From: Paratractidigestivibacter sp963605405
GTDB lineage: Bacteria; Actinomycetota; Coriobacteriia; Coriobacteriales; Atopobiaceae
NCBI GenBank assembly: GCA_963605405.1
Contig: CAVCUP010000013.1
Span: 14,325 to 78,324 of the forward strand
Direction: 5' to 3'
Length of the DNA: 64,000 nucleotides
This document shows positions 19,037-27,888 of this stretch, in pieces (the stretch's first letter is position 1; each line of letters starts with the position of its first letter). The translations under genes were made by a program, and so were the position numbers. The notes under the pieces were generated by a model. That model saw only the letters and a list, made by a program, of their open reading frames with translations, was not told where the DNA came from and did no database searches.

Positions 19037-20241
19037 TATTTGTCGCGCTCCCACCAGTGGCGCTCGGCGCGCTTCTCGGCCTCGGCCTCGAAGGCTTCGT
19101 CCGCGGGCGTGATGAGCTCGTCCTCGCCGGTGCGGGGGTTGTAGTGATGCAAAAGGACCGGCTCAAACAAGCGCAGCTTTTGCGCGAAGACGAAGGAGAT
19201 GAGAAGCAGCAGCGCAAAGATGGCGACGCGAAGCAACGTGCCCACCTGGGTCATCACGACAGAGCCCAGACAAAGAAGGATCGTCCAGGCGTACATCATG
19301 AGCACGGCCTGGCGCTGATCGAAGCCCTCGTCGAGCAGGCGATGGTGGATATGGCCGCGGTCCGGCTGGCCGATGCTCACGTGCGCGCGCGTGCGTCGGA
19401 TGATGGCAGAGAGCGTGTCCAGGATAGGCACGGCGGAAATGACCAAGGGCACAATGATGGTCGTGAGGCCGGCGAAGCGCGTCACGGAGAGAAGCGACGA
19501 GCAGCCGAGCGCGAACCCCAGCGTGAGCGAGCCGGAGTCGCCCATGAAGATGGACGCCGGGTGGAAGTTGTAGCAGAGGAACCCGAGCGAGGAGCCCGTA
19601 ACGGCGATGGAGAGCGCGGCCGCGTCGAGGCGGCCGGCCATGACGGAGAGCACGAACATCGTGAAGCTCGCGATGCCGGAGATACCCGCCGCTAGGCCGT
19701 CGAGGCCGTCGATCAGGTTGATGATGTTCACGTAGGCGACGAGGTAGATCACCGTGATGGGGTACGACAGCCAGCCCAGGGATATGAAGCCGGGGCCGAG
19801 CGGGTTCGATATGTCCCCGACGACGAGCCCGCCCGCCACCGCGATGGAGGCGGCGAGGACCTGCCCGGCGAACTTCTGAAGCGGCTTGAGCGAGAATTTG
19901 TCGTCCAAAAGCCCAGTGGCGAAGATGACGCAGAAGGCGGCCACGAGCTTCCAATAGTCGACGCTCATGCGCTCAGACGGCACCAGCACAACCGGCCAGC
20001 CAAGGAAGGTCGTGCCGAGATACTGCACGACGAATGCCGCGATGATGCCGATGAAAATCGCGATGCCGCCCATGCGCGGTACGGCGACCTTGTTCACGCG
20101 ACGTCCTGAGGGCTTGTCCACGGCCCCGAGCGAGACGGCTACCCTGCGGGCCAGGGGCGTCGTGGCGACCGCGGCGAGAAGAGACGCGACAAAAAGGCAG
20201 ATGTACGGAACCCAGTCGGGAACCATTCCGTTGAGCTCCAC
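19036..20241 (-). CDS. Undecaprenyl-phosphate GlcNAc-1-phosphate transferase, WecA/TagO type
   Basis: A polytopic membrane enzyme of about 401 residues. It moves a sugar-1-phosphate from a UDP-sugar onto undecaprenyl phosphate, starting synthesis of cell-wall glycopolymers. The motifs are GLLDDKFSL, NIINLIDGLDGLAAG and FMGDSGSLTLGFALG. The loop RGHIHHRLLDEGF carries the HxHHRL signature that separates WecA/TagO from MraY. About ten to eleven hydrophobic helices are seen. The GTG at 20241 follows GGGGAG; longer frames are spurious. The last 55 residues are charged and cytoplasmic. Confidence 0.92.
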   Translation of the reverse strand: MELNGMVPDWVPYICLFVASLLAAVATTPLARRVAVSLGAVDKPSGRRVNKVAVPRMGGIAIFIGIIAAFVVQYLGTTFLGWPVVLVPSERMSVDYWKLVAAFCVIFATGLLDDKFSLKPLQKFAGQVLAASIAVAGGLVVGDISNPLGPGFISLGWLSYPITVIYLVAYVNIINLIDGLDGLAAGISGIASFTMFVLSVMAGRLDAAALSIAVTGSSLGFLCYNFHPASIFMGDSGSLTLGFALGCSSLLSVTRFAGLTTIIVPLVISAVPILDTLSAIIRRTRAHVSIGQPDRGHIHHRLLDEGFDQRQAVLMMYAWTILLCLGSVVMTQVGTLLRVAIFALLLLISFVFAQKLRLFEPVLLHHYNPRTGEDELITPADEAFEAEAEKRAERHWWERDK

Positions 20242-20397
20242 GAACCTCTCCCCTCTTGTTGCTGCGTCTGCGGACCTGTCGATCGGCACATGTGTGGTTA
20301 AGTTTACTCGAACGGCCGGCGAATCGCACCCGGCCGGCCCCATCGGCGTATCTCCACACGCCTGCGGCTTGCCCGAGCCGTGGGACAAAGTCAAGCC

Positions 20398-20425
20398 TTT
20401 ACCTGCCGCGCGTTTGCCCTATATT
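20398..20425 (+). promoter_or_regulatory. Promoter of the 6S RNA candidate
   Basis: A TTTACC box (20398-20403) and TATATT box (20420-20425) are separated by 16 bp. They place a start near 20432, just ahead of the closing stem of the RNA candidate. Confidence 0.5.
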
Positions 20426-20431
20426 TGAGTT

Positions 20432-20600
20432 GTCGCTCCCCTGCGCCGCAAACTGGGTGAACCGACAAGCGTTTCTTGGGAGTCCTAAATCTCGTGTTCA
20501 GTACGGGGATTCTCCGTTGTTGAGAAAGCCGGAACGCGCGATGCGGACACCCACCTTTTGAAGGTGGGTTCATTATTCGGCGCAGGGGGCGGCTTTTTTG
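20432..20600 (+). ncRNA. ssrS: Probable 6S RNA
   Basis: A structured RNA of about 165 nt between two genes on the other strand. The outer closing stem pairs CCCCTGCGCCG (from 20438) with CGGCGCAGGGG (about 20578-20588), and GTGAACC pairs imperfectly with GGTTCAT just inside. Between the arms is a long helical middle with an internal open region. Near the 3' side is the small hairpin CCCACC-TTTTG-AGGTGGG, a position where many bacterial 6S RNAs carry such a hairpin. The end is a GGGGGCGGC followed by six T. 6S RNA mimics an open promoter and binds the housekeeping RNA polymerase. The identification rests on architecture, not alignment. Confidence 0.65.
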
Positions 20601-20692
20601 TTTGCCAGCCTTTTCTTCCTTCTACCAGGCCTTTATTGCCCCGAGCGAAACATGGCGTCGGCCCAACAGCCTAAAACCACGTGACAAAAAGA

Positions 20693-20724
20693 CCCGGCCC
20701 CGCGAGAGATGCGCTGGGCCGGGC
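20693..20724 (-). terminator. ilvA terminator
   Basis: A stem of GGCCCGGCCC with GGGGCCGGGTC has a loop of about 12 nt. On the ilvA strand it is followed by TCTTTTTG, just past the stop. Confidence 0.8.
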
Positions 20725-20729
20725 CGTCG

Positions 20730-21956
20730 CTAATTGGCGTCTCTCACCGAGGGGAGCTGGGGGTTGAAGCCGGCTTTGGAGAGGGCGTCGACGATCTGCT
20801 GACGGTGCTCGGGGCCGTAGGCCTCGATGGTCACCTTGAGCTCGACGGCAGCGTTGCGGTTCGTGGTGACGAACTGGTTGTGCTTGAGCTTAATGACGTT
20901 GCCGTTCTGTTCGGCGATAACGCTCGCGACGCGCACGAGCGAGCCAGGGCGGTCAGGAAGAAGGACGCTCACCGTAAAGACGCGGCTGCGCTGGATAAGG
21001 CCGTGCTGGACGACGGAGCTCATGGTGATGACGTCCATGTTGCCGCCGGAAAGGACGCAGGCGACGCGGCGGCCGTCGGAGGGGAGATGCTTAGCCGCGG
21101 CCACGGATAGCAGGCCGGAGTTCTCGACGACCATCTTGTGGTTCTCGACCATGTCGAGGAAGGAGACGACAAGCTCGTCGTCCTCGACGGTGAGCACGTC
21201 GTCGAGGTTCTCCTTGAGATACGGGAAGACCTTGTCGCCCACCTCCAGGACGGCGGTGCCGTCCGCGATCGTGTTCGCGGAAGGAAGCTTGACCGGGTGA
21301 TCCGCCTCGAGCGCTGCGGTCAGGCTCGGCGCGCCGGCAGGCTCGACGCCGATGACGCGAATCTTCGGGTTATAGAGCTTGGCAAAGGTCGCGACGCCGC
21401 AGGAGAGCCCGCCGCCGCCCACAGGCACGAGGATGGTGTCGACGAGGGGCAGCTCCTGCACGATCTCCATGCCGATGGTGCCCTGTCCGGTGGCCACGAC
21501 CTCATCGTTGAAGGGCGGGATATAGGTAAGCCCCTGCTCCGCGGCGAGCTTCTGAGCATACTCCCCCGCCTCGTCGAAGACGTCGCCGTGGAGGATGACC
21601 TCGGCGCCGTAGCCCTTGGTGCGCTCAACCTTGATGAGAGGGGTGGTCGTGGGCATGACGACGACGGAGCGGGCCCCCGCGTGCGTGGCGGCATAGGCAA
21701 CGCCCTGTGCATGGTTGCCGGCGCTCGCCGTGATGACGCCGCGGTCGAGCTCCTCACGGGAGAGCTTGGAGATCTTGTAATAGGCGCCCCGAAGCTTGTA
21801 GGCGCCGGTTCGCTGCATGTTCTCGGGCTTGAGCCAGACGCGATTGCCCGTAGCGGCGCTGAGGTAAGGGCTCTCGACGAGCTTTGTCTCGAGCGTGACC
21901 TCCTTAACCTTCTCGGAAGCTTCCTCGAACGCCTCGAGCGTGAGCATATCGGCCAT
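20730..21956 (-). CDS. ilvA: Threonine ammonia-lyase with C-terminal ACT domain
   Basis: A PLP enzyme of 408 residues that deaminates threonine to 2-oxobutanoate, the entry to isoleucine. The PLP lysine lies in RTGAYKLRGAYYKI (about residue 57), and PVGGGGLSCGV is the phosphate-binding glycine loop. A single ACT domain (about residues 328-408, beginning VFTVSVLLPDRPGSL) ends the protein. The approximately 410-residue, one-ACT form is shared by catabolic and some biosynthetic enzymes. Linkage to thrBC and ilvDBNC favours a biosynthetic role, but the sequence alone does not settle it. ATG at 21956 with AGAGG upstream. Confidence 0.95.
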   Translation of the reverse strand: MADMLTLEAFEEASEKVKEVTLETKLVESPYLSAATGNRVWLKPENMQRTGAYKLRGAYYKISKLSREELDRGVITASAGNHAQGVAYAATHAGARSVVVMPTTTPLIKVERTKGYGAEVILHGDVFDEAGEYAQKLAAEQGLTYIPPFNDEVVATGQGTIGMEIVQELPLVDTILVPVGGGGLSCGVATFAKLYNPKIRVIGVEPAGAPSLTAALEADHPVKLPSANTIADGTAVLEVGDKVFPYLKENLDDVLTVEDDELVVSFLDMVENHKMVVENSGLLSVAAAKHLPSDGRRVACVLSGGNMDVITMSSVVQHGLIQRSRVFTVSVLLPDRPGSLVRVASVIAEQNGNVIKLKHNQFVTTNRNAAVELKVTIEAYGPEHRQQIVDALSKAGFNPQLPSVRDAN

Positions 21957-22040
21957 ACGGCGCCTCTTTCCAAACTCGCGAAAACGGACAGAATAGAAAG
22001 AAAGCCCGGACGCCAAATGACGACCGGGCCCTAAAGTTCC

Positions 22041-22116
22041 TGGTGGAGATGAAGGGATTCGAACCCTCGGCCTCTGCCTTGCGAAGGCAGCGCTCTCCCA
22101 GCTGAGCTACATCCCC
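22041..22116 (-). tRNA. tRNA-Ala (anticodon CGC)
   Basis: A complete cloverleaf on the minus strand. The acceptor GGGGATG pairs with CATCTCC, followed by discriminator A and an encoded CCA. The D arm is GCTC-AGCTGGGA-GAGC, the anticodon arm CTGCC-TTCGCAA-GGCAG gives CGC, and the T arm holds GGTTCGAATCCC-type TTCGAAT. It reads GCG alanine codons. Confidence 0.96.
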
Positions 22117-22137
22117 AGGCGCTGTTGCGCGTAGGCT

Positions 22138-22166
22138 ATTATGCAAGCGACTTCGACTCATGTCAA
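22138..22166 (-). promoter_or_regulatory. tRNA-Ala promoter
   Basis: A consensus TTGACA (22161-22166) and CATAAT (22138-22143) are separated by exactly 17 bp on the minus strand. They lie about 22 bp ahead of the mature tRNA 5' end. Confidence 0.8.
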
Positions 22167-22229
22167 CCCGCGATTTTGAGGAAAAGCGAAAAACTCGCCG
22201 CCAAGAAGCCGAGGCGTCCGCACGCGCGC

Positions 22230-23024
22230 CTAATATTTGCCGCGCAGCGAATACCAGCCGCCCTGCTCGACCACCGCGAGCGGCACGTCGAAGAGCTCGG
22301 AGAGCACGTCGTCGCGAAGCAGCTCGCCCTTCTTGCCGTCGGCGAAGACGGAGGCGTCCTTGATGAGAAGGACGCGGTCGATGGCGGGGATGATGTCTTC
22401 CGGGTAGTGGGTCACGAGAATAATGGAACGACCCTCGTCGGCGAGCGTGCGCATCGTGTCGCGCACGTGATACATGCCCTCGGGGTCGAGGCCCGTGCAC
22501 GGCTCGTCGAACACGAGGACCTTCGGGTCGCGCACGAGCTCGCGGGCCACGAGCACGCGTCGGACCTGGCCGGTGGACATCGTCATGATGTCCTGGTCGG
22601 CGAGCTGGGGGATGCCGAGGCGCTCGAGGGCGTCCATGGCGAGCGCCCGGTCGCAATCGCCCACCTCTCCGCGCATAGGAAGCCCGAGCGTGCCGAAGAT
22701 GCCGCCGATGACGATCTCTATGGCAGGGAGATGAACGCGTACCTGATCATGCATGGTGGAGCTCACCACGCCAAGCATCGAGCGGATGTCCGAGAGCAGC
22801 GGCCGCGCCGCGCCGCGGAAGCGCACGGGGGGCTCGTCTCGGTAGAGAGGGAACACCTCTCGGGTGAGCAGCTGAATGAAGGTCGACTTGCCGGCCCCGT
22901 TCGGGCCAAGAAGCGCCACGTGCTCCCCTGCCGCGAGCTCGAAGTCCCCCACCCGCAGAATTGTCCTCGAGCCTCGCACGACCTCGGCGTCGTGAATCTG
23001 GAACAGGGGCGTCGTATCGTTCAA
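22230..23024 (-). CDS. ABC transporter-type ATPase, no partner permease nearby
   Basis: A 264-residue single ABC ATPase. Walker A is GPNGAGKSTF, Walker B VLVFDEPCTGLDP, and the H-loop ILVTHYPEDI. The signature motif reads MSTGQVRRVLVAREL, so the usual LSGGQ is STGQ. That form and the C-terminal FDVPLAVVEQGG resemble ModF/YlmA-like stand-alone ATPases. No permease or binding protein is adjacent, so an import role is not supported. The gene downstream is tRNA-Ala; upstream is the glycosyltransferase, 57 bp away. Confidence 0.85.
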   Translation of the reverse strand: MNDTTPLFQIHDAEVVRGSRTILRVGDFELAAGEHVALLGPNGAGKSTFIQLLTREVFPLYRDEPPVRFRGAARPLLSDIRSMLGVVSSTMHDQVRVHLPAIEIVIGGIFGTLGLPMRGEVGDCDRALAMDALERLGIPQLADQDIMTMSTGQVRRVLVARELVRDPKVLVFDEPCTGLDPEGMYHVRDTMRTLADEGRSIILVTHYPEDIIPAIDRVLLIKDASVFADGKKGELLRDDVLSELFDVPLAVVEQGGWYSLRGKY

Positions 23025-23081
23025 TGGAATGACCTTTCCGATAGGGCCGGGCGCGCCCGGCAGCCATGCGCCGCTGCGCCT

Positions 23082-24161
23082 TTAGGCAAAAACCCAGAGC
23101 TGCTGCGCTTTATAGTTCACGAAGAAGAGCAGGAAATCGACGAACGGCTTCACGATGACGGCGGGGATTCCGGTCGCAGGAGCCGCCCACCCCACAGCGA
23201 TCGCGCTGGCGGCCATGATGCCCGCGCTCAAGGCGACGTAGCGCGCTATTCTCGCGCCGGAGACACCGGCCCCGAAGACCTTGCGCCTGTTCACTGCGAA
23301 GTTCGTTCCGGCCGAGACGGCGCGCGCGAGCACGGTCGCCGCGTAGACGCCCCAGGAGCCCGTCGCCTCCCCCGCAACCGTCCCCGAGGCCAAAAGCGTC
23401 ATCAAAACGCCGAAGATCGCCAAATCGAGAACATAGCAGAACACGGAGGAAAGGGCGTACTTGGCAAAGAGCTCGAGCATGACCGCGAAAATACGGGCCG
23501 TATCCGCCAAAGGCCTGAAGTCCGAGCCGGGGGCGCCCGCATCGGACGTGTAGGCGATCGGCACCTCGGCGAACTCGATGCCCTCGCGCTCGGCCTCAGC
23601 GAGCATAGCGGCCTCGAACTCGAAGCCCCCGTGCTCCTCCTCGCACATATGCAGCGCAAAGTCCATCGACAGGCCGCGAAGCCCGCTTTGGGTATCGGAG
23701 ACCGTGACGCCGCAGAACATGCGGACCGCGACGCGCGTGCAGAAGTTCGCGAGATGCGTCGTCGGCGCGACGCCGGCGACGCTAAAGTCGCGGCAGCCCA
23801 GCACGAGCGTCTCAGGGCGCCGAGAAAAGAGTTCAGCTACCTTAACGACGTCGGCCGGCAAATGCCTGCAGTCGTCGTCGGCGCACACGACGCCGATCGG
23901 CCGCGGCAAAAGCCGCTCTGCCGCCTCAAAACCGGACTTCAGCGCCTCTCCCTTGCCGCCGCGCGCCGCGCGCGAGACGACCTGGGCCCCGAGCGCGCGG
24001 CATTGCCGGAACACCCCCGAGTACCTCTCGCCGCTGCCGTCGTCGACGACGAGCACGGGGCCTCCCCACCTGCCGCGGAGCCCCGCGAGCAGCTCCACCA
24101 GCCTGGCGTCGGGACGATACGCCGGGACGACGAGCACCACTCCCGAATCGGTTCTCTGCAA
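23082..24161 (-). CDS. Glycosyltransferase family 2 fused to a GtrA-like membrane domain
   Basis: A protein of 359 residues. The N-terminal GT2 domain (to about residue 215) shows VVLVVPAYRPDARL, VLVVDDGSG, GKGEALKSGF and VCADDDCRH, and the C-terminal third (about residues 230-359) is a GtrA-like module of four helices. Such fusions probably make and flip polyprenyl-linked sugars for surface glycans, here perhaps with the WecA-type enzyme 3 kb away (inference). The TTG at 24161 is chosen because AGGAGG stands four bases ahead. Upstream in-frame ATGs lie inside the ilvC terminator and give no protein-like sequence. Confidence 0.85.
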   Translation of the reverse strand: MQRTDSGVVLVVPAYRPDARLVELLAGLRGRWGGPVLVVDDGSGERYSGVFRQCRALGAQVVSRAARGGKGEALKSGFEAAERLLPRPIGVVCADDDCRHLPADVVKVAELFSRRPETLVLGCRDFSVAGVAPTTHLANFCTRVAVRMFCGVTVSDTQSGLRGLSMDFALHMCEEEHGGFEFEAAMLAEAEREGIEFAEVPIAYTSDAGAPGSDFRPLADTARIFAVMLELFAKYALSSVFCYVLDLAIFGVLMTLLASGTVAGEATGSWGVYAATVLARAVSAGTNFAVNRRKVFGAGVSGARIARYVALSAGIMAASAIAVGWAAPATGIPAVIVKPFVDFLLFFVNYKAQQLWVFA

Positions 24162-24234
24162 GGGGCCTCCTCTCGTCAACCCTGCCGCAAGTCCATAAGG
24201 ATACCGCCGCCCGCAGGGCGCAGGTCGCCTCAAA

Positions 24235-24273
24235 AGAAGGCCTTGCCGCGCGAAAACCCCGCGACAAGGCCTT
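24235..24273 (-). terminator. ilvC terminator
   Basis: A long imperfect stem, AAGGCCTTG then CGCG pairing with CGCG then CAAGGCCTT, is followed on the ilvC strand by CTTTTGAGG. It closes the ilvDBNC operon. Confidence 0.75.
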
Positions 24274-24313
24274 CTGCTCCCGCAGGTACGCGGGCGACTG
24301 TTTAAAGAACCTG

Positions 24314-25309
24314 CTACTTCTTGATCCAAGAGAACATGGAGCGGATCTTCTCGCCGGTGACCTCGATGGGGTGGGTGTTGATAGCCTCACGCTGCTCAAG
24401 GAGCCACTTGTGGTCGTTGTTGCAGTCATCGACGAACTCCTGCGCGAACTCGCCGTTCTGGATGCGCTTGAGGATGAGCTTCATGGCCTCACGGGACTCG
24501 TCATTGATGACCTTCGGGCCGGCGTAGTACTCGCCGTACTCGGCGGTGTTGGAGATGGAGTAGTTCATGAAGTGGATGCCGGACTCGTACATGAGGTCGA
24601 CGATCATCTTCATCTCGTGATAGCACTCGAAGTAGGCGAGCTCCTCGGGGTAGCCGGCCTCGGTCAGGGTCTCGAAGCCCGCCTTGACAAGCTCGACGAG
24701 GCCGCCGCAGAGAACGGCCTGCTCACCGAAGAGGTCCTCCTCGGTCTCCTCGGCGAAGGTCGCCTTGATGATGCCGGAGCGGGCGCCGCCGACGCCCCAG
24801 CAGTAGGCCAGCGCGATGTCCCAAGCGTCGCCGGTGGCGTCCTGGGCAACGCAGGCCAGGTCGGGCACGCCGGACCCCTCGGTGAACTGACGGCGGACGA
24901 TGTGGCCCGGGCCCTTGGGCGCGCACATGATGACGTTGACGTCCTCGGGGGCCTTGATGTAGCCGTAGTGGATGTTGAAGCCGTGGGCGAAGGCCAGGGT
25001 GTCGCCGGGCTTGAGGTGGTTCTTGATGTGCTCCTCGTAGACCTTGGGCTGGGTCTCGTCGGGGGTGAGGATCATGATGACGTCGGCCTCCTCGGCCGCG
25101 GTGTCCATGTCGACGACCTTGAGGCCGGCCTCGGCGGCCTTCTGGGCGGAGGCGGAGCCCTCGCGCAGGCCGACGCGGACGTCGCAGCCGGAGTCCATGA
25201 GGTTCAGCGCGTGGGCGTGGCCCTGGGAGCCGTAGCCGATGATGGCGATCTTCTTGCCCTGGATGACCTCGGGCTTGCAGTCGTTCTCGTAGTAGATGGT
25301 GACGGCCAT
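24314..25309 (-). CDS. ilvC: Ketol-acid reductoisomerase
   Basis: A 331-residue class I enzyme that isomerises and reduces acetolactate or acetohydroxybutyrate with NAD(P)H and Mg. The Rossmann loop is GYGSQGHAHALN, and the beta-alpha-B loop VGLREGSAS has an R and two S residues typical of NADPH use. The catalytic Lys/Asp/Glu set sits in GPGHIVRRQF and LFGEQAVLCGG. It is the last gene of the ilv operon, about 130 bp after ilvN. Confidence 0.97.
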   Translation of the reverse strand: MAVTIYYENDCKPEVIQGKKIAIIGYGSQGHAHALNLMDSGCDVRVGLREGSASAQKAAEAGLKVVDMDTAAEEADVIMILTPDETQPKVYEEHIKNHLKPGDTLAFAHGFNIHYGYIKAPEDVNVIMCAPKGPGHIVRRQFTEGSGVPDLACVAQDATGDAWDIALAYCWGVGGARSGIIKATFAEETEEDLFGEQAVLCGGLVELVKAGFETLTEAGYPEELAYFECYHEMKMIVDLMYESGIHFMNYSISNTAEYGEYYAGPKVINDESREAMKLILKRIQNGEFAQEFVDDCNNDHKWLLEQREAINTHPIEVTGEKIRSMFSWIKK

Positions 25310-25438
25310 GCTTAAAACTCCTTAGTCTTGTGGTGCTTCTTGCAGTGCATATTCCAACCGCCTGGCCTGGCGGAAGAAACCAAAGGTGAGATGCCGAGAA
25401 GGACCCGGCGAGAAGGGCGGGAAATCCCCAACGCGCCC

Positions 25439-25939
25439 CTACGCGTCGTGCCCGCGCCCCATGGCGATCTTGCCGGTGCGCGTGAGTTGGCGGATGCCGT
25501 AGCCGCGGAAGAGATTCTCCATAGCGTCGAGCTTAGAGACGGTTCCCGTGGCCTCGATGGTGAGCGTGTTCTTGCCCACGTCGACGACCTTGGCGCGGAA
25601 GACGTTGGCGATCTCGATGATCTCGTGCCTGCGGTCGGGCGTGGCCTGGACCTTGAAGAGCACGAGCTCGCGCTCGATGGCGTCCTCCTCGGAGAAATCG
25701 CTGATGCGGTAGACCGATACGAGCTTGTGGAGCTGCTTCTCGATCTGCTCGAAGCCGAGCTCGTCGGCCTCGACGATGATGGTCATGCGCGAGAGGCCCT
25801 CGTCCTCGGTCGGGGCGACCGTGAGCGACTGGATATTGAAGCCGCGGCGCGAGATCATGCCGGTGACGCGCGAGAGCACGCCGGCCTTGTTCTCGACGGT
25901 GACGGAGAGGATATGCTGGCTGGACAGGGTATCGGCCAT
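25439..25939 (-). CDS. ilvN: Acetolactate synthase small (regulatory) subunit
   Basis: A 166-residue regulatory subunit that raises activity of IlvB and usually confers valine feedback inhibition. The N-terminal ACT domain (ILSVTVENKAGVLSRVTGMI and FNIQSLTVAPTED) and the second ACT-like domain are both present. The ATG at 25939 overlaps the ilvB stop by one base (TAATG), so translation is coupled. The frame continues far upstream but that part is a shadow of ilvB. Confidence 0.97.
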   Translation of the reverse strand: MADTLSSQHILSVTVENKAGVLSRVTGMISRRGFNIQSLTVAPTEDEGLSRMTIIVEADELGFEQIEKQLHKLVSVYRISDFSEEDAIERELVLFKVQATPDRRHEIIEIANVFRAKVVDVGKNTLTIEATGTVSKLDAMENLFRGYGIRQLTRTGKIAMGRGHDA

Positions 25940-27888
25940 TACTCCTCGCCTCCCTTCTGGGCATCGAGGTCCGCGGCGTGGCCGCCCTTGTTGTGGGCGC
26001 GGTCGATGCCGTCGTCCTCCGCGAGGTCCGCGGCGTGGCCGCCCTTGCGGTGGGCCTTGCCGAAGCCCTTCTCGGTGACGCGCACGCCGCCGAGGGTCAC
26101 GTCGAGGGCGCCGATGATGTCGTCGATAGGGGCACCGGGGGCGACCATCGGGTAGACGGTCTGGTCGCGCGGGATCATGACGTCGAGCAGATAAGGAACA
26201 TCGGAGGCGAGCATCTCGTCGAGGGCCTCGTCGATCTCCTCGGGCTTCGTGATGCGCCGGGCGCGCCAACCGTAGGCGTCGGCGAGCTTGACGAAGTCGG
26301 GGTTGTCGGCGAGCTCAGTGAAGGAGTAGCGCTTGTTGTAGAAGAGCGACTGCCACTGGTGGACCATGCCGAGCGCGCGGTTGTCCACGACCATGACCTT
26401 GACATTAACGCCGTTGATGGCGGCGGTGGCCATCTCCTGCGTGTTCATCTGGAAGGAGCCGTCGCCGGCGACGCAGACGACCTCATCCTCCGGGCAGCCG
26501 ATCTTGGCCCCGATGGCGGCCGGGAAACCGAAGCCCATCGTGCCGAGGCCGCCCGACGAAATGAAGGTGCGGGCGTGCTCGCGGTGGATGTTCTGGTGTG
26601 CCCACATCTGGTGCTGGCCGACCTCGGTGGTGACGATGGAGGCCTCCGGGTCGAGCTTCTCGGACAAGCGGTGAAGCACAGCCTCAGGGGCGATGGCGTC
26701 GGGGTAGTCGGCGAAGTCGGATGTGTAGAAGGGCCAGCGGTCGCGCCAGCTGAAGACATCCTTGACCCAGTCGGCATCGATGGCCTTGGCGTCCATCTTG
26801 GCAAGACGGTCGACGAGACTGCCGAGCACCACCTTGGCGTCGCCCACGATGGGCACATCGGGGTTCACGATCTTGCCGATCTCGGCCGGGTCGATGTCGA
26901 TGTGGATGATCTTCGCGTGCGGCGCGAACTCTGAGACCTTGCCGGTCACGCGATCGGAGAAGCGCGCGCCCACAGCGATGAGAAGGTCGCACTCGGTCAC
27001 GGCCATATTGGCGTACTTGGAGCCGTGCATACCCACGGGGCCGAGGTTCAGCGGGTTGGAGCAGCGCATCGCGCCCTTGCCCATGAGCGAGGTGACCACG
27101 GGAATCTGCATGCGCTCGGCGATGTCCGCGAGCTCCTGGCAGGCGTGGCTCGTAACGATGCCGCCGCCGGCGTAAATCAAGGGCTTCTTAGCTGCGCAGA
27201 TAAGCTCGGCAGCTGCCTTGACCTGGCGCGCGTTGCCGCGATAGGTCGGCTTGTAGCTCGCGATGGAAATCTTGTCCGGGTAGTGGAAGACCATCTCCGA
27301 GCTGGAGAGGTCGCTCGGGATGTCGATGAGCACGGGACCGGGGCGCCCGGTTGAGGCGATGTAGAACGCCTCGCGGAAGGTTCGCGTGAGATCGTCGCAG
27401 GACTGCAGCAGGAAGCTGTGCTTCACGACCGGCATCGTGATACCCACGATGTCGGACTCCTGGAAGGCGTCGGTGCCGATGACGCCGCGCGTGACCTGGC
27501 CGGTGATGACGACCATGGGGACGGAGTCCATGAAGGCGGTCGCGATGCCCGTCACGGTGTTCGTGGCGCCCGGGCCAGAGGTGACCAGCACGACGCCGAC
27601 CTTGCCCGTGGCGCGGGCATAGCCGTCGGCCATGTGCGTGGCCCCCTGCTCGTGGCGGGCGAGCACGTGGTGGATCTTCTTGGAGTCGTACAGGGCGTCG
27701 TAGATCTTGATGGCCTGGCCGCCGGGGTAGCCGAAAAGGGTGTCGACGCCCTCGGCCTCGAGACTGGCGATGATGGCCTGTGCGCCGGTCATGGTCTTGC
27801 CCTCGTGCTCGGTGTGGCTACCGGGCCCGAATGGCCTTCCCTCGATGGCAAGCTTGCGCATGGCGAGCTTTTCGTCCAAGGTCGTCAT
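25939..27888 (-). CDS. ilvB: Acetolactate synthase large subunit with extra C-terminal repeat
   Basis: A 649-residue TPP-dependent catalytic subunit. The TPP glutamate is in HEQGATHMADGYAR, the FAD/intermediate loop near RFSDRVTGKV, and the TPP/Mg motif is GDGSFQMNTQEM. The first 32 residues before GAQAIIASLEAEG and the last 45 residues are unusual. The tail repeats GGHAAD twice, in HRKGGHAADL and HNKGGHAADL, about 19 residues apart, and ends in a charged stretch. The ATG overlaps the ilvD stop (ATGA). Confidence 0.96.
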   Translation of the reverse strand: MTTLDEKLAMRKLAIEGRPFGPGSHTEHEGKTMTGAQAIIASLEAEGVDTLFGYPGGQAIKIYDALYDSKKIHHVLARHEQGATHMADGYARATGKVGVVLVTSGPGATNTVTGIATAFMDSVPMVVITGQVTRGVIGTDAFQESDIVGITMPVVKHSFLLQSCDDLTRTFREAFYIASTGRPGPVLIDIPSDLSSSEMVFHYPDKISIASYKPTYRGNARQVKAAAELICAAKKPLIYAGGGIVTSHACQELADIAERMQIPVVTSLMGKGAMRCSNPLNLGPVGMHGSKYANMAVTECDLLIAVGARFSDRVTGKVSEFAPHAKIIHIDIDPAEIGKIVNPDVPIVGDAKVVLGSLVDRLAKMDAKAIDADWVKDVFSWRDRWPFYTSDFADYPDAIAPEAVLHRLSEKLDPEASIVTTEVGQHQMWAHQNIHREHARTFISSGGLGTMGFGFPAAIGAKIGCPEDEVVCVAGDGSFQMNTQEMATAAINGVNVKVMVVDNRALGMVHQWQSLFYNKRYSFTELADNPDFVKLADAYGWRARRITKPEEIDEALDEMLASDVPYLLDVMIPRDQTVYPMVAPGAPIDDIIGALDVTLGGVRVTEKGFGKAHRKGGHAADLAEDDGIDRAHNKGGHAADLDAQKGGEE

